DNA of 64,000 nucleotides from Oscillospiraceae bacterium (GCA_028689635.1 JAQVCU010000001.1:47919-111918), one strand, 5' to 3'. Positions 1 to 11,929 are shown, counted from the stretch's first letter. The notes: generated from the sequence alone by a model not told the origin. Numbers and translations are program-made.

Positions 1-1546
1 AAGCGTCCACGGTGGGGATGATGCCGTCATAGATGTTGCCGGTGGAGCCGTTGATGGAGATATAGTCGCCCTCGTGGTAGGTCTTGCCAGCCAGCTCGAA
101 CTTCTTGTTCTCCTCGTCCATGTTGATGGCGGAGCAGCCGGACACGCAGCAGGTGCCCATGCCGCGGGCCACAACGGCGGCGTGAGAGGTCATACCGCCA
201 CGGACAGTCAGGATACCCTGAGCGGCCTTCATGCCCTCGATGTCCTCAGGAGAAGTCTCCAGACGGACCAGGACGACCTTTTCGCCTTTGGCAGCCCACT
301 CTTTGGCGTCCTCAGCGGTGAAGACGATGCGGCCGCAGGCAGCGCCGGGAGAGGCGGCCAGGGCTTTGCCCACGGGCTGGGCTTTTTTCAGAGCCGCGGA
401 GTCAAACTGCGGGTGCAGCAGGGCGTCCAGGGTTCTGGGATCAATCATCAGAACGGCCTCTTTGTCGCTGATCATGCCCTCGTCCACCAGGTCGCAGGCG
501 ATCTTCAAAGCGGCGGAAGCGGTGCGCTTGCCGTTACGGGTCTGCAGCATGTAGAGTTTTTTGTCCTCGATGGTGAACTCCATATCCTGCATATCGCGGT
601 AATGGTTCTCCAGGGTGTAGCAGATCTCGACAAACTGTTTGTAAACAGCGGGCATAACTTCTTCCAGCTGAGCAATGGGCTGGGGGGTGCGCACGCCGGC
701 TACGACGTCCTCGCCCTGGGCGTTCATCAGGAACTCACCGAAGAGTTTCTTTTCGCCGGTGGCGGGGTTACGGGTAAAGGCAACGCCGGTACCGGAGGTA
801 TCGCCCATGTTGCCGAAAGCCATCATCTGCACGTTGACAGCGGTACCCCAGGAATAGGGGATATCGTTGTCGCGGCGGTAAACGTTGGCGCGGGGGTTAT
901 CCCAGGAGCGGAATACGGCTTTGATGGCGCCCATCAGCTGCTCTTTGGGATCGGTGGGGAATTCCTCGCCGATTTTGGATTTGTATTCGGCTTTGAACTG
1001 GGTAGCCAGCTCTTTCAGGTCGTCAGCGGTGAGCTCTACGTCCTGAGAAACGCCTTTTTCCGCTTTCATCTTATCGATGAGCTGCTCGAAGAATTTCTTG
1101 CCGACTTCCATAACGACGTCGGAATACATCTGGATAAATCTTCTGTAGCAGTCATAAGCCCAGCGGGGGTTGCCGGATTTTTTGGCCATAACTTCGACCA
1201 CCTGCTCGTTCAGGCCCAGGTTCAGGATGGTGTCCATCATGCCGGGCATGGAAGCGCGGGCGCCGGAACGGACGGAAACGAGAAGCGGGTTCTCGATATC
1301 GCCGAACTTTTTGCCGGTGATCTCTTCCATCTTGGCTACATTATTCATGATCTCAGCCTGAATGGAATCGTTGATCTTGCGGCCGTCCTCATAGTACTGG
1401 GTGCAGGCTTCGGTGGTGATGGTGAAACCCTGGGGAACGGGAAGACCGAGGTTGGTCATTTCCGCAAGGTTCGCGCCTTTGCCGCCGAGCAGCTCTCTCA
1501 TGGAGCCGTTTCCCTCGCTGAACAGGTAAACAAATTTCTTGCTCAT
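1..1546 (-). CDS. ppdK: pyruvate, phosphate dikinase, C-terminus truncated by window edge
   Basis: Reverse-strand translation from CAT 1544-1546: MSKKFVYLFSEGNGSMRELLGGKGANLAEMTNLGLPVPQGFTITTEAC...; includes GGMTSHAAVVARGMG phosphohistidine motif; RBS aggaggt upstream. Missing from ORF track because it runs off the edge. Confidence 0.97.
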   Translation of the reverse strand, partial: MSKKFVYLFSEGNGSMRELLGGKGANLAEMTNLGLPVPQGFTITTEACTQYYEDGRKINDSIQAEIMNNVAKMEEITGKKFGDIENPLLVSVRSGARASMPGMMDTILNLGLNEQVVEVMAKKSGNPRWAYDCYRRFIQMYSDVVMEVGKKFFEQLIDKMKAEKGVSQDVELTADDLKELATQFKAEYKSKIGEEFPTDPKEQLMGAIKAVFRSWDNPRANVYRRDNDIPYSWGTAVNVQMMAFGNMGDTSGTGVAFTRNPATGEKKLFGEFLMNAQGEDVVAGVRTPQPIAQLEEVMPAVYKQFVEICYTLENHYRDMQDMEFTIEDKKLYMLQTRNGKRTASAALKIACDLVDEGMISDKEAVLMIDPRTLDALLHPQFDSAALKKAQPVGKALAASPGAACGRIVFTAEDAKEWAAKGEKVVLVRLETSPEDIEGMKAAQGILTVRGGMTSHAAVVARGMGTCCVSGCSAINMDEENKKFELAGKTYHEGDYISINGSTGNIYDGIIPTVDA

Positions 1547-1904
1547 TGGAATTACCTCCTAAATTATTTTTGCAGTCACACCGCCGGGCAGGGCCCAAAA
1601 AAAGCCGCTTTGCCCACGCGGACATAAAGCCTATCTCCAAATAAAGGCAGTAGGCACGGAAATATTATATCAGACCCGCCGCTGTTTTGCTATATATTTG
1701 ACAAAAAAAATACCGCTCAAGCGAATTTCTGTACATTTACTGAAAAGTTCCCGGAATCCCTTGCAAATACTCATGAAAATTGCAATAATATGGAGTGATT
1801 GGCTACCGCCCGGGCGGATCGGCCCCCTCTGCGTCTCGCCCTCCACGGGGCTTTTGCCGCCGGGCGCCGCCCATTTTACAACAAAAACGGAAGGGTGTTG
1901 CATT

Positions 1905-3290
1905 TTGCAAAACGTCTGCGCTGTGATCCTCGCCGCCGGAGACGGCAAACGCATGAAATCCCAAAAGCCGAAAGTTTTGTGCGAGGTGCTCTTCCGCCCC
2001 ATGGCGCGCTGGGTGGCGGACGCCCTTTCCGCCGCCGGGATCCGGGAGCTGTGCGCCGTCTGCGGCGCCGGGGCCGGCCTGGTGCAGGCCGCCCTTCCGG
2101 AATGCGAAACCGTGCTGCAGGAAAAACGCCTGGGCACCGGCCACGCCGTGACGCAGGCCCGCGCCTTTTTGGAGCGGCGGCGGGACGATGACTGTCTGGT
2201 GCTCTGCGGCGACGCGCCCTTCATCAGCCCCGAGGCCATCGCCGCCTCTTTGAAGCTGCACCGCTCCTGTGACGCCGCCGTCACTCTGATCACAGCCAGC
2301 CTGGAGGACCCCACGGGGTACGGGCGCATCCTGCGGGACAGCGAGGGCCGGGTAACGGCCATTGTGGAGCAGGCCGACGCCAGCGAGGATGAAGCTGCCA
2401 TCCGCGAAGTCAATTCCGGCGCCTATTGGTTCCGCACCGGCTTTTTGCTGGAGGCCCTCTCCCATCTTGCCCCGGCCAACGCCCAGGGGGAGTATTACCT
2501 CACCGATACCGTGGGTTGGGCCGTCTCCCAGGGGCTTTCCGTGGCGGGCTGGCGATCCCCCGACGCCGACGTGATCCGCGGGGCCAACGACCGCGCGGGG
2601 CTTTTGGCCCTCAACGAAGCGGCCCGCCGCCGGGTGCTGCAAAAGCACCTGCAAAACGGCGTGGAGATCTTGGTCTCCGACGGCGTCATCATCGCCGCCG
2701 ACGCTGTCATCGGCCCGGATACCGTCATCCTGCCCGGCACGGTCATTAAGCCCGGCTGCGTCATCGGCTCCGGCTGCGTCATCGGCCCCAACACCATGCT
2801 GGAGCAGTCCGTCCTGGGGGACGGCTGCATCGTCAACGCCTCCCAGATCGAATTTTCAAAACTGGGGGCGCGGGTAAAGCTGGGCCCGTTTTCCCATGTC
2901 CGCCCGAACAGCTGCCTTCTGGACGGCGCCAAAGTGGGCAATTTTGTGGAGATCAAGAACTCCACCGTGGGGGAAAAGACCGCCGTGGCCCATCTGACCT
3001 ATGTGGGCGACAGCGACGTAGGGGCCCGGGTAAATTTTGGCTGCGGCACCGTCACGGTCAACTACGACGGGTTTCATAAATATCGCACCGTCATCGGCGA
3101 CGACGTGTTCATTGGCTGCAACGCCAACCTCATCGCGCCGGTTACCATCGGGGACGGCTGCCTGATCGCCGCCGGCTCCACCATTACCGAGGACGTCCCC
3201 GCCGACGCTCTGGCCATCGCCCGGGCGCGGCAGCTCAACCGGCCGGACTGGGCGCGGCAGCGCCGGGCCCGCCTGGCGCCCAAGGAGTGA
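1905..3290 (+). CDS. glmU: bifunctional UDP-N-acetylglucosamine pyrophosphorylase / glucosamine-1-phosphate N-acetyltransferase
   Basis: [19 protein letters not shown] nucleotidyltransferase signature plus C-terminal left-handed beta-helix hexapeptides; probable TTG start at 1905, inside the longer ORF 1698..3290. Confidence 0.93.
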   Translation: MQNVCAVILAAGDGKRMKSQKPKVLCEVLFRPMARWVADALSAAGIRELCAVCGAGAGLVQAALPECETVLQEKRLGTGHAVTQARAFLERRRDDDCLVLCGDAPFISPEAIAASLKLHRSCDAAVTLITASLEDPTGYGRILRDSEGRVTAIVEQADASEDEAAIREVNSGAYWFRTGFLLEALSHLAPANAQGEYYLTDTVGWAVSQGLSVAGWRSPDADVIRGANDRAGLLALNEAARRRVLQKHLQNGVEILVSDGVIIAADAVIGPDTVILPGTVIKPGCVIGSGCVIGPNTMLEQSVLGDGCIVNASQIEFSKLGARVKLGPFSHVRPNSCLLDGAKVGNFVEIKNSTVGEKTAVAHLTYVGDSDVGARVNFGCGTVTVNYDGFHKYRTVIGDDVFIGCNANLIAPVTIGDGCLIAAGSTITEDVPADALAIARARQLNRPDWARQRRARLAPKE

Positions 3291-3369
3291 CCCCCGGCGC
3301 CAGCCACAAAAAACCGGCGCCAGGGCAAAACGACAAAGAACCATAAAACGCTGCAAGGGAGTTTTTTTC

Positions 3370-4329
3370 ATGAATCTGCACGGCAAGGATATTAAAATTT
3401 TCGCCGCCAACGGCTGCCCCACCGTGGCGGATCACATCGCCCGGGCGCTGGGCGTCCCCATGGGCAAATGTGAAGTGACCCGTTTTTCCGACGGGGAGAT
3501 CGCCGTCTCCATCCAGGAATCCGTGCGCGGCTCCGACGTGTTCGTGGTACAGTCCACCTGCCCGCCGGTCAACGACAACCTGATGGAGCTGCTTATCCTC
3601 ATCGACGCTTTCAAACGCGCCAGCGCCGGTCGCATCACCGCCGTGATCCCTTATCTGGGTTATGCCCGGCAGGATCGCAAGGCCAAGGCCCGCGACCCCA
3701 TCTCCGCAAAGCTGGTGGCAGATCTGATCACCGTCTCCGGCGCGGACCGCGTGCTCACCATGGATCTGCACGCGCCGCAGATCCAGGGCTTTTTCGACAT
3801 CCCCGTGGATCATCTGCTGGGGGTGCCCATTATGGCCCCTTTCTTTGAAGAAAAGTTCAAGGGCTGCCTTTCCGAGATCGTCGTCGTTTCTCCGGATCTC
3901 GGCTCTGTCAACCGCGCCCGCAAATTTGCCGAGCGCATCGACGCCCCCCTGGCCATCATCGATAAGCGCCGCCCCAAAGCCAACGCCTGCGAAGTGATGA
4001 ACATCATCGGCGACGTAGCGGGGAAAAAGGTCATCATCGTAGACGACCTGATCGACACGGCGGGCACCCTGTGCAACGGCGCCCGGGCCCTGATGGAGCT
4101 GGGCGGCGCGGCGGAGGTATACGCCTGCGCCACCCACGGCGTGCTCTCGGGCCCCGCCCTCTCCCACCTGGAGAACAGCGTCATCAAGGAGCTGGTCCTG
4201 CTAGATACCATCCCCCTGCCCGAATCGAAAAAAATCGGCAAGATCACCACCGTCCCCGTGGGGCCGGTGTTCGCCGAGGCCATCGAGCGCATCTACACCG
4301 ACAAGCCCGTTTCCCCGCTGTTTGTCTGA
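3370..4329 (+). CDS. prs: ribose-phosphate pyrophosphokinase
   Basis: [21 protein letters not shown]..., [18 protein letters not shown]-binding motif. Confidence 0.97.
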   Translation: MNLHGKDIKIFAANGCPTVADHIARALGVPMGKCEVTRFSDGEIAVSIQESVRGSDVFVVQSTCPPVNDNLMELLILIDAFKRASAGRITAVIPYLGYARQDRKAKARDPISAKLVADLITVSGADRVLTMDLHAPQIQGFFDIPVDHLLGVPIMAPFFEEKFKGCLSEIVVVSPDLGSVNRARKFAERIDAPLAIIDKRRPKANACEVMNIIGDVAGKKVIIVDDLIDTAGTLCNGARALMELGGAAEVYACATHGVLSGPALSHLENSVIKELVLLDTIPLPESKKIGKITTVPVGPVFAEAIERIYTDKPVSPLFV

Positions 4330-4339
4330 GCCATTGTTT

Positions 4340-4376
4340 TCCACACCCCGTGGGGCGCGCCCCACGGGGCTTTTGG
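4340..4376 (+). terminator. rho-independent terminator after prs
   Basis: CCCCGTGGGG-cgcg-CCCCACGGGG followed by cTTTT. Confidence 0.7.
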
Positions 4377-4460
4377 CCGTTTGGCCTTTCGCGCGCACCG
4401 GCTGCGGCCGTTCAATTTTTTTGGGGGACATGCCCCCTGCGAGATCGGAGAGAGATCATT

Positions 4461-5081
4461 ATGGATATTTTTGACAAGCTCTTTGCCGCCAAAAACCCCC
4501 AGCCCTCCGGGCCGGTGGAATTCATCGTGGCAGGCCTGGGGAACCCCGGGAAAGAATATGAAAGCACCCGGCACAACGCCGGGTTCCTGGCGGTGGACCG
4601 TATTGCCGCCGCCCTGGGGATCCGGGTGGATCGCCTTAAGTTCAAATCCTTATGCGGCGAGGCGGTCATCGAAGGGCGGCGGGTGCTGTTTTTAAAGCCC
4701 GCCACCTTTATGAACCTCTCTGGCCAGGCGGTGACCGAGGCCATGAGCTTTTACAAGATCCCCGCGGAACGGGTGCTCATCCTCTACGACGACATCTCCC
4801 TGGATCCCGGCCGCCTGCGCATCCGGCGCCGGGGCTCCGACGGCGGCCACAACGGCATGAAGAACATCATCTACCTTGCGGGGGAGGATTCTTTCCCCCG
4901 GGTAAAGATCGGCGTGGGGGCAAAGCCCCATCCGGATTACAACCTGGCGGACTGGGTCACAAGCCGCTTTTCCGACGGGGAGCGCAAAGCATTGGACGGC
5001 GCGCTGGAACATACCATAGATATCGTAAAGCTTGTGGTCGGCGGAAAGATCGACGAAGCCATGAACCGCTACAATTCGTAA
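4461..5081 (+). CDS. pth: aminoacyl-tRNA hydrolase
   Basis: MDIFDKLF...FIVAGLGNPGKEYESTRHNAGF. Confidence 0.95.
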   Translation: MDIFDKLFAAKNPQPSGPVEFIVAGLGNPGKEYESTRHNAGFLAVDRIAAALGIRVDRLKFKSLCGEAVIEGRRVLFLKPATFMNLSGQAVTEAMSFYKIPAERVLILYDDISLDPGRLRIRRRGSDGGHNGMKNIIYLAGEDSFPRVKIGVGAKPHPDYNLADWVTSRFSDGERKALDGALEHTIDIVKLVVGGKIDEAMNRYNS

Positions 5082-5115
5082 AACGCCGGGCAGCTGCCCA
5101 AAAGGGGGAACCGTC

Positions 5116-8100
5116 ATGATCGAATCCGTCATCCGTCAGACCGAATGGTACCGCCGGGCGCTCGCAGGGCTGGAAGCGGGCCGGGGCCCCGTCGCCGTGA
5201 CAGGCCTCTCCAATACCCACAAGGCCGTCGTCCTCTCCGCGCTGGCGCAGCGTTTCCCGCTGCTCGTCATCACCCCGGACGAAGCCGCCGGTACCCGTAT
5301 GGCGGAGGATCTCTGCGCTCTGCTGGGCGAAGGCGCCGCCCTGCTGTACCCTTCCCGCGACCTCACCTTTCGAGAGGTTGAAGGGGCTTCCCGCGAATAC
5401 GAGCAGGCCCGCCTGGATGTGCTCAGCCGGTTGGCCCAGGGAAAATGCCGGATCGCCGTGGCCAGCGTGGAAGCCGCCCTCCAGTACGCCATCCCCCCCG
5501 CCGTGCTTCGGGAAAACACCTTTGCGCTGGAGGCGGGCAAAGAATACCGCCTGGAGGAGCTGGAGGAACGCCTTTTAAAAAGCGGCTATGAACGCCGGGA
5601 TCAGGTAGACGGCAAATGCCAGTTCTCCGTGCGCGGGGGCATTCTGGACTTTTTCCCCTCCCAGAGCGCCGTACCCTTTCGCGTGGAGTTCTGGGGCGAT
5701 GAGATCGATACGATCTCTGTTTTTGACCCGGACACCCAGCGGCGCACCGACACGGTAAAATCCGCCCAGATCGCCCCCGCCCGGGAGGTGCTTTATCCCT
5801 CCGCGGCCTGGCTGGTCAAGCGTCTGGGCCGCGCCCACGACAACCTGCGGGGAAAGCAGGGCGTTTTGGCCAAGGAGCATCTGCTCGCCGATATGGAAAA
5901 GCTGGAAAACGGCCTTTCCCTGCAGAGCGTGGATAAATACCTGCCCCTGATCTATGACGAGCCCGCCACCTTGTTTGACTATTTTCCCGACGGGGCCTCC
6001 GTCCTGTGCGAAGCGGTCTCCGCCAAGGAGACCGCCAAAAATGTGCTGATGCAGTTTTATGGGGACGTCTCCCTTATGATGGAGGAGGGCATCCTGTTTA
6101 AGGACTGCAGCGTCTATACCCTGGATTTCCCCGCCCTGCTCGCCAGGGCGGGGAAAGGCCCCTGCCTGCTGCTGGACAGCTTCACCCGCTCCCTGCCGGA
6201 GCTGGCCCTGGCCGATCTGATCCCGGTAAACGCCGTGGGCCTCTCTTCCTGGACCGGGGAGCTGAACCTGCTTCAGGAGGATCTGGCCGGTTATTTCCAC
6301 GGCGGCTACTGCTGCGCCGTGCTGGCCGGTACGGAAAAGGCCGCCGACACCCTGGCCGACGATTTGGACGACGGAGGGCTTCGGGCCATCCGCACCGGCG
6401 ACGTCAAGACCCTGGTGCCGGGGGTGGTCTATGTCCTGGCAGGCTCCCTCTCCGGCGGGCTGGAGCTGCCGGAGGAAAAATTTGCCCTCATCACCTATCT
6501 GAAAACGGCGGAACGCAAAACGCCCCGCCGCAAAAAGAAAAAGGCTGGCGAAGAGATCCGCAGCCTTTCCGATCTTTCTCCCGGCGACCTGGTGGTGCAT
6601 GCCGCCCACGGCATCGGCGTCTTTCAGGGGATCATCAAGCGGGAGATCCACGGCGTTACCAAGGATTATATCCAGATCCGCTACGCGGGCACCGACGCGC
6701 TTTTTGTGCCGGTGACGCAGCTGGATCTGGTCTCCAAATACATCGGTGCCCGGGACGACAGCACCGTAAAGCTCAGCCGCCTCAACTCTGTGGAATGGCA
6801 GAAGACCCGTCAACGGGTCAAAAAAGCGGTGGAGGAAATGGCGCAGGATCTCATCCGCCTGTACGCCGAGCGCATGAAGGTAAAGGGCTACGCCTTCTCC
6901 GCCGATACCGAATGGCAGAAAGAGTTTGAGGAGCGCTTCCCCTATCAGGAGACCGACGACCAGCTGCGCTGCATCGCCGAAATGAAGGCGGATATGGAAT
7001 CCGACCGGCCCATGGACCGCCTCTTGTGCGGCGACGTGGGCTTTGGCAAGACGGAGGTAGCCCTGCGCGGCGCCTTCAAATGCGTCATGGAGGGCAAGCA
7101 GTGCGCCGTGCTGGTGCCCACCACCATCCTGGCCTGGCAGCATTACCAAACCTTTTTAAACCGCTTGCAGGGCTTTCCCGTCTCTGTGGAGCTGCTTTCC
7201 CGTTTCCGCTCCCCCAAGCAGCAGGAGGCCATTCTGCGAAAGCTGCGCCGGGGCGAGATCGACATCGTCATCGGCACCCACCGCCTGCTGCAAAAGGACG
7301 TCCAATTTAAGGATCTGGGCCTTTGCATCATCGATGAGGAACAGCGCTTCGGCGTGGCCCACAAGGAAAAGTTTAAGGAATTCCGCAGTTCAGTGGACGT
7401 GCTTACCCTCTCCGCCACCCCGATCCCCCGCACCCTCAATATGGCCATGAGCGGCATCCGCGACATGTCCACCATCGAAGAGGCCCCGGGGGACCGCCAC
7501 CCCGTGCAGACCTATGTCATCGAACACGACGACGGCGTCCTGCTGGAGGCCATCCGGCGGGAGCTGCGCCGGGGCGGGCAGGTGTTTTACCTGCACAACC
7601 GGGTGGAATCCATCGACAGCTGCGCCTACCACCTGCAAAAGATGCTTCCCGACGCCCGGATCGTCACCGCCCACGGAAAAATGAGCGAGGAGCAGCTTTC
7701 GGAGGTGTGGCAGCAGCTGATGGATCGCGAGATCGACGTGCTGGTGTGCACCACCATCATCGAGACCGGCGTGGATGTTTCCAACTGCAACACCCTCATC
7801 ATCGAAGACGCCGACCGCCTGGGCCTTTCCCAGCTGTACCAGATCCGGGGGCGGGTGGGGCGCTCCAGCCGGCGGGCCTTCGCCTACTTTACCTTCCGTC
7901 CCGGCAAAGCCCTCACCGATATCGCCACCAAGCGCCTGGCCGCCATCCGGGAGTTCACCAACTTTGGTTCCGGTTTCCGCATCGCCATGCGGGATCTGGA
8001 GATCCGCGGCGCGGGCAACGTGCTGGGCACCAGCCAGCACGGCCATATGGAGGCGGTGGGGTACGAAATGTATCTCAAGCTCCTTTCGGAGGCCGTGGCG

Positions 8101-8592
8101 GAGCAGCGCGGCGAGACCACCGTGTCCTCTGCCGAATGCCTGGTGGATATCCGCATCGGCGCCCACATCCCGGAGGATTACATCGAGAACCTTTCCCAGC
8201 GCATCGAAGTGTACAAAAAGATCGCTACCATCCAGACCGAGGAGGATTCCTGGGACGTGACCGACGAGCTTATCGACCGCTTTGGAGAACCGCCGGAAGC
8301 GGTAAAAGGCCTTATCGATGTGGCTCTTCTGCGGGGCATCGCCGCCTCTTTGGGCATTTATGAGATCTCTCAGAAAAATGACCAGATCCTCTTTTATCCC
8401 ACCGCTTTGGATCTGGAAAAGGTGAGCCGCGTTTCCGCAGCCCTCAAAAACAGGGTCTCCATCAACGCCAGCGCAAAGCCCTATCTCTCGGTGCGCGCCA
8501 CCTCCGGGGAGGATCCGGTGCACACCATGCGCACCGTGCTTTATCTGATGAGCCGCCCGGACAACCCCGACGGCCCCCGCAAGGCCCAGTAA
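5116..8592 (+). CDS. mfd: transcription-repair coupling factor
   Basis: 1158 aa; CarD-type RNAP-interacting region ([17 protein letters not shown]), helicase motifs ([24 protein letters not shown]), TRCF C-terminal domain. Confidence 0.97.
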   Translation: MIESVIRQTEWYRRALAGLEAGRGPVAVTGLSNTHKAVVLSALAQRFPLLVITPDEAAGTRMAEDLCALLGEGAALLYPSRDLTFREVEGASREYEQARLDVLSRLAQGKCRIAVASVEAALQYAIPPAVLRENTFALEAGKEYRLEELEERLLKSGYERRDQVDGKCQFSVRGGILDFFPSQSAVPFRVEFWGDEIDTISVFDPDTQRRTDTVKSAQIAPAREVLYPSAAWLVKRLGRAHDNLRGKQGVLAKEHLLADMEKLENGLSLQSVDKYLPLIYDEPATLFDYFPDGASVLCEAVSAKETAKNVLMQFYGDVSLMMEEGILFKDCSVYTLDFPALLARAGKGPCLLLDSFTRSLPELALADLIPVNAVGLSSWTGELNLLQEDLAGYFHGGYCCAVLAGTEKAADTLADDLDDGGLRAIRTGDVKTLVPGVVYVLAGSLSGGLELPEEKFALITYLKTAERKTPRRKKKKAGEEIRSLSDLSPGDLVVHAAHGIGVFQGIIKREIHGVTKDYIQIRYAGTDALFVPVTQLDLVSKYIGARDDSTVKLSRLNSVEWQKTRQRVKKAVEEMAQDLIRLYAERMKVKGYAFSADTEWQKEFEERFPYQETDDQLRCIAEMKADMESDRPMDRLLCGDVGFGKTEVALRGAFKCVMEGKQCAVLVPTTILAWQHYQTFLNRLQGFPVSVELLSRFRSPKQQEAILRKLRRGEIDIVIGTHRLLQKDVQFKDLGLCIIDEEQRFGVAHKEKFKEFRSSVDVLTLSATPIPRTLNMAMSGIRDMSTIEEAPGDRHPVQTYVIEHDDGVLLEAIRRELRRGGQVFYLHNRVESIDSCAYHLQKMLPDARIVTAHGKMSEEQLSEVWQQLMDREIDVLVCTTIIETGVDVSNCNTLIIEDADRLGLSQLYQIRGRVGRSSRRAFAYFTFRPGKALTDIATKRLAAIREFTNFGSGFRIAMRDLEIRGAGNVLGTSQHGHMEAVGYEMYLKLLSEAVAEQRGETTVSSAECLVDIRIGAHIPEDYIENLSQRIEVYKKIATIQTEEDSWDVTDELIDRFGEPPEAVKGLIDVALLRGIAASLGIYEISQKNDQILFYPTALDLEKVSRVSAALKNRVSINASAKPYLSVRATSGEDPVHTMRTVLYLMSRPDNPDGPRKAQ

Positions 8593-8626
8593 TCCCCTTT
8601 TGATCCCGGGCCTTCCCCCAAAAAGT

Positions 8627-8667
8627 AAAGCGGCGCCGCCTTTTGGAAGGCAGCGCCGCTTTTGCGT
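8627..8667. terminator. terminator between convergent mfd and HTH gene
   Basis: aagcggcgccgcc...cagcgccgctttt inverted repeat. Confidence 0.6.
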
Positions 8668-8675
8668 CCGCTTTT

Positions 8676-9665
8676 TTAGGTCCGATCCTTTTTTCGGCTT
8701 TCCAGCGCGTCCAGCACGCCCCACAGCGCCGCAAAAAGCAGCCCCGCGCAGGGCCAGATGATCCAGCCGCTTTCCCAGGAGCCGCTGGGAAGGCTCACCG
8801 CCAGGTAAACGGCGGTGACGACGCACCAATAAACGCCAACCAGGGCGGAGCGCTTTTTCTTTTTCTGTTTGCGCTCTTTTGTATAATCCCCCTCCTGCAG
8901 CAGCTTTTGGCAGCCGCCGTAGATCGTGCCAGCCCAGACAAACAGCCACACCCCGGCAGCCACCAGAAGCAGCAGGATCCCGGTACAGGCAATGCAGGCC
9001 AGATCCCCCAGGCCAAAGGCCCCCGCCAGCAGCAGCGGCACCACGCTGAGGATGCAGATGACCGTACCCGCCGCCGTACAGACGCGGTTGGTCTTTTCAA
9101 ATTCCTGGCGGCGCTTTTCCGCGATCCCCTTCACTCCATATTGAAGGGTAAATTCTTCCTTTTCCAAATATTCGTAGCGGTCCGCCTTCATCCCGTCGAG
9201 GATCAGCACCGCTACCGCCGCCCCCGCCAAAAGCAGCAGGATCACCGTCCCAAGGCCGCCGGCCAGATCCTCCTGTACCCGTCCGGCCTCCGCCATGCCC
9301 GCCAGCAGGATCAGGGCGATGGGAGAACAGATGAGCACCGCCACCGCCGTGGCCGTACGCCGGGCCAGCCGCGTGCACATTTCCAAAAAGCTGTCCGCCT
9401 CCTCCGGTGAAACGCTGCGGGTTTCCGGATATTCCTCTTCCCCGGCAAAAGCAGGAACGGCGTCTTCCAGCTCATCCTTCAGCAGATAATCCGCGCTGAC
9501 GCCGAAAAGCTCGCTCATCCGCAGGATCTTATCCAGATCCGGCACTGAGGAACCGGACTCCCATTTGCTCACCGACTGTCTGGATACCCCCAGCTTAACC
9601 GCCAGCTCTTCCTGGGGCCAACCCGCTTTTTTGCGCAGGGAGGCGATTTTTTCTGACAGGATCAT
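8676..9665 (-). CDS. XRE-family HTH transcriptional regulator with C-terminal membrane domain
   Basis: MILSEKIASLRKKAGWPQEELAVKLGVSRQSVSKWESGSSVPDLDKILRMSELFGVSADYLL HTH followed by several hydrophobic helices; ATG at 9665. Confidence 0.88.
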   Translation of the reverse strand: MILSEKIASLRKKAGWPQEELAVKLGVSRQSVSKWESGSSVPDLDKILRMSELFGVSADYLLKDELEDAVPAFAGEEEYPETRSVSPEEADSFLEMCTRLARRTATAVAVLICSPIALILLAGMAEAGRVQEDLAGGLGTVILLLLAGAAVAVLILDGMKADRYEYLEKEEFTLQYGVKGIAEKRRQEFEKTNRVCTAAGTVICILSVVPLLLAGAFGLGDLACIACTGILLLLVAAGVWLFVWAGTIYGGCQKLLQEGDYTKERKQKKKKRSALVGVYWCVVTAVYLAVSLPSGSWESGWIIWPCAGLLFAALWGVLDALESRKKDRT

Positions 9666-9774
9666 GACCCAATCCCCTTTCGTTTGTTCTGCGGGCGGCC
9701 CTTCTTCCGGCCGTCCTTTTGATCTGGGAAAAGCATAGCATATTTTGGGGCGGCACGCCACCAATTTCGCTCTG

Positions 9775-9803
9775 CAATTTGTCAACCGGCAGTTGACAAA
9801 TTG
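9775..9803. promoter_or_regulatory. inverted repeat, candidate operator upstream of the HTH gene
   Basis: CAATTTGTCAA-ccggcag-TTGACAAATTG, 11-bp perfect arms. Confidence 0.55.
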
Positions 9804-9914
9804 CATTTTTCCGCTTTCCAATGCGGTTGCTTTTTTGTTTTTTCTCCGGCGGCCCTTTTTCACACCCTGCGAAGGGCTGCCCTTTTTCAGACGGCTTGAC
9901 GCCGCAAAAAAACC

Positions 9915-9943
9915 TTGCATCCCAAAGGGAATGACAGTACAAT
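9915..9943 (+). promoter_or_regulatory. sigma-A-type promoter for the PEP mutase/isocitrate lyase family gene
   Basis: TTGCAT-N17-TACAAT. Confidence 0.5.
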
Positions 9944-9994
9944 AGATATGGTATTTTATTTTGACCGCATGGCGAGAAAAGAGGCGAATTTTCT

Positions 9995-10885
9995 TTGCGA
10001 AAAACGACCCTGCTGAAAAAATACATCCGTGACCCGGAACTTTTGCTGATGCCCGGCGTCTACGACGCGCTCAGCGCCAAAATTGCGGAGCGCTGCGGCG
10101 CCAAGGCCATCCAGGCCTCCGGCTACGGCCTGGCGGCCAGCTATCTCGGCCTTCCCGACGTCGCCATTCTCACCAAGACCCAAATGGTGGAGCTGACGCG
10201 AAACATCTGCTCCGCCGTCAGCATCCCCGTTATGGCGGACGGCGACACGGGCTTTGGCAACGCGGTGAACCTCTACTACGCCGTGCGGGAGTTTGAAGCC
10301 GCAGGCGCCGCAGGCATCAACCTGGAAGATCAGTTTTTCCCCAAGCGCTGCGGCCACATGAACGGCAAGCAGATCGTCCCGCTGGGCGAAGCGGTCAAAA
10401 AGATCGAAGCCGCCGCAGCCGCGCGAAGCGACCCGGATTTTGTCATCAACGCCCGCACCGACGCCATTGCCGTGGCCGGTGTGGAGGAGGCCATCCTCCG
10501 CGGAAACGCCTTTGCCAAAGCCGGGGCGGATCTCATTTTTGTGGAGGCCCCCGCCAAGGCGGACGACGTCAAACGGGTCATCCAGTCCATCGACGCCCCC
10601 GTGAGCATCAATATGCTCTACGGCGGCAAAACCCCCACCATTCCCCTGAAAACCCTGGAGGAATGGGGCGCCGCCCGGGTCAGCGTGCCTGTAGCGTCCC
10701 TTTTTGCCGTGGCGGGCATGCTGGAAAAAGCCTACACCATGATCCTCCACGACCAGGGGGAAGAGCTGCTGGCGGAATCCTATCAATTCCAGCAGTTTAC
10801 CGACCTGGTCGGCCTTCCGGAGATCCGGGCGCTGGAAGAGCGCTTTTTGGACGACGGGGAGCTTCACGCCCGTTACTCCGGCTAA
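9995..10885 (+). CDS. isocitrate lyase / PEP mutase superfamily protein (methylisocitrate lyase-like)
   Basis: MPGVYDALSAKIAERCGAKAIQASGYG..., PKRCGH signature; TTG start at 9995. Confidence 0.85.
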   Translation: MRKTTLLKKYIRDPELLLMPGVYDALSAKIAERCGAKAIQASGYGLAASYLGLPDVAILTKTQMVELTRNICSAVSIPVMADGDTGFGNAVNLYYAVREFEAAGAAGINLEDQFFPKRCGHMNGKQIVPLGEAVKKIEAAAAARSDPDFVINARTDAIAVAGVEEAILRGNAFAKAGADLIFVEAPAKADDVKRVIQSIDAPVSINMLYGGKTPTIPLKTLEEWGAARVSVPVASLFAVAGMLEKAYTMILHDQGEELLAESYQFQQFTDLVGLPEIRALEERFLDDGELHARYSG

Positions 10886-10944
10886 GCCCCGCGGCGTCAT
10901 TTGTCTTTGCATCCGCGCAAATCTTGATACAGGAGGTGTAACGA

Positions 10945-11283
10945 ATGGATTGTCTGTTTTGTAAGATCGCGGCGGGGGAAATCCCCTCCAACAAGATCTA
11001 TGAGGACGACAGGGTCCTGGCTTTTTACGACATCGACCCTCAAGCCCCCGTCCATTTTCTGGTGATCCCCAAAACCCATATCAAATGCGCCGACGACCTC
11101 AACGAGGAAAACGCCGGGATCGTGGCGCACGTTTATGCCGTCATCGCCAAAATAGCCGCCGAATTGGGCCTTTCCAAAGGCTACCGCATCGTCAACAACT
11201 GCGGGGAAGACGGCGGACAGACGGTGGGCCATCTGCATTTTCATGTGCTGGCGGGCCGCAGCCTCGCCTGGCCTCCCGGTTAG
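10945..11283 (+). CDS. HIT (histidine triad) family protein
   Basis: MDCLFCKIAAGEIPSNKIYEDD..., GHLHFHVL triad. Confidence 0.95.
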   Translation: MDCLFCKIAAGEIPSNKIYEDDRVLAFYDIDPQAPVHFLVIPKTHIKCADDLNEENAGIVAHVYAVIAKIAAELGLSKGYRIVNNCGEDGGQTVGHLHFHVLAGRSLAWPPG

Positions 11284-11342
11284 CAGCCGCCCCGGACGGG
11301 GCCTTTTCCCAAATCGCCGTAAAGAAGAGAGGAGCTTTCCCC

Positions 11343-11885
11343 ATGCAAAACACCTATGAGCTTTCCGTGGCCGGTCTCAAACGGGATCTGCCCATCTGCC
11401 CCATTAACGATAAGGTCTCCATCGCCGCTTTCATCATGTTTTCCGATGTGGAACTGACCGTCGCCTGCGCCTCGGAGCTGAACCGCCTGGCGCCGGAGCA
11501 CGACGTGCTGTTGACCGCAGAATCCAAAGGCATCCCTCTGGCCTATGAAATGTCCCGGCAATCCGGAAAAAAATACATCCTGGCCCGCAAAAGCGCCAAG
11601 CTGTATATGTACAACCCCGTGGCGGTCGATGTGAAATCCATCACCACCGCCAACCTGCAGACCCTTTATCTGGACGCCCACGACATGGAATACCTGCGGG
11701 GCAAACGGGTCCTGGTGGTGGACGACGTCATCAGCACCGGAGAATCCCTCAACGCCATGGAGGCCCTGGTCCACAAGGCCGGAGGCAACATCGTCGGCCG
11801 GGCGGCCGTACTGGCCGAAGGGGACGCCGCCAACCGCGACGACATTATTTTTCTGGCTCCCCTGCCTGTTTTTGTCAAAGAATAA
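11343..11885 (+). CDS. phosphoribosyltransferase family protein (adenine PRT-like)
   Basis: VLVVDDVISTGESLNAME PRPP-binding motif. Confidence 0.85.
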   Translation: MQNTYELSVAGLKRDLPICPINDKVSIAAFIMFSDVELTVACASELNRLAPEHDVLLTAESKGIPLAYEMSRQSGKKYILARKSAKLYMYNPVAVDVKSITTANLQTLYLDAHDMEYLRGKRVLVVDDVISTGESLNAMEALVHKAGGNIVGRAAVLAEGDAANRDDIIFLAPLPVFVKE

Positions 11886-11929
11886 CAGCCTTTGACGCCC
11901 GGAGACCGCCGGGCGCGGGAGGGAACGAT

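Noticed and set aside
74-1627. 517-aa plus-strand ORF
   Set aside because: Antisense shadow of ppdK; low-complexity G/H/V/L composition typical of reverse-frame translation of GC-rich genes.
5575-7149. 524-aa minus-strand ORF inside mfd
   Set aside because: Antisense shadow of a strongly supported Mfd CDS; the same applies to 7390..8949 -.
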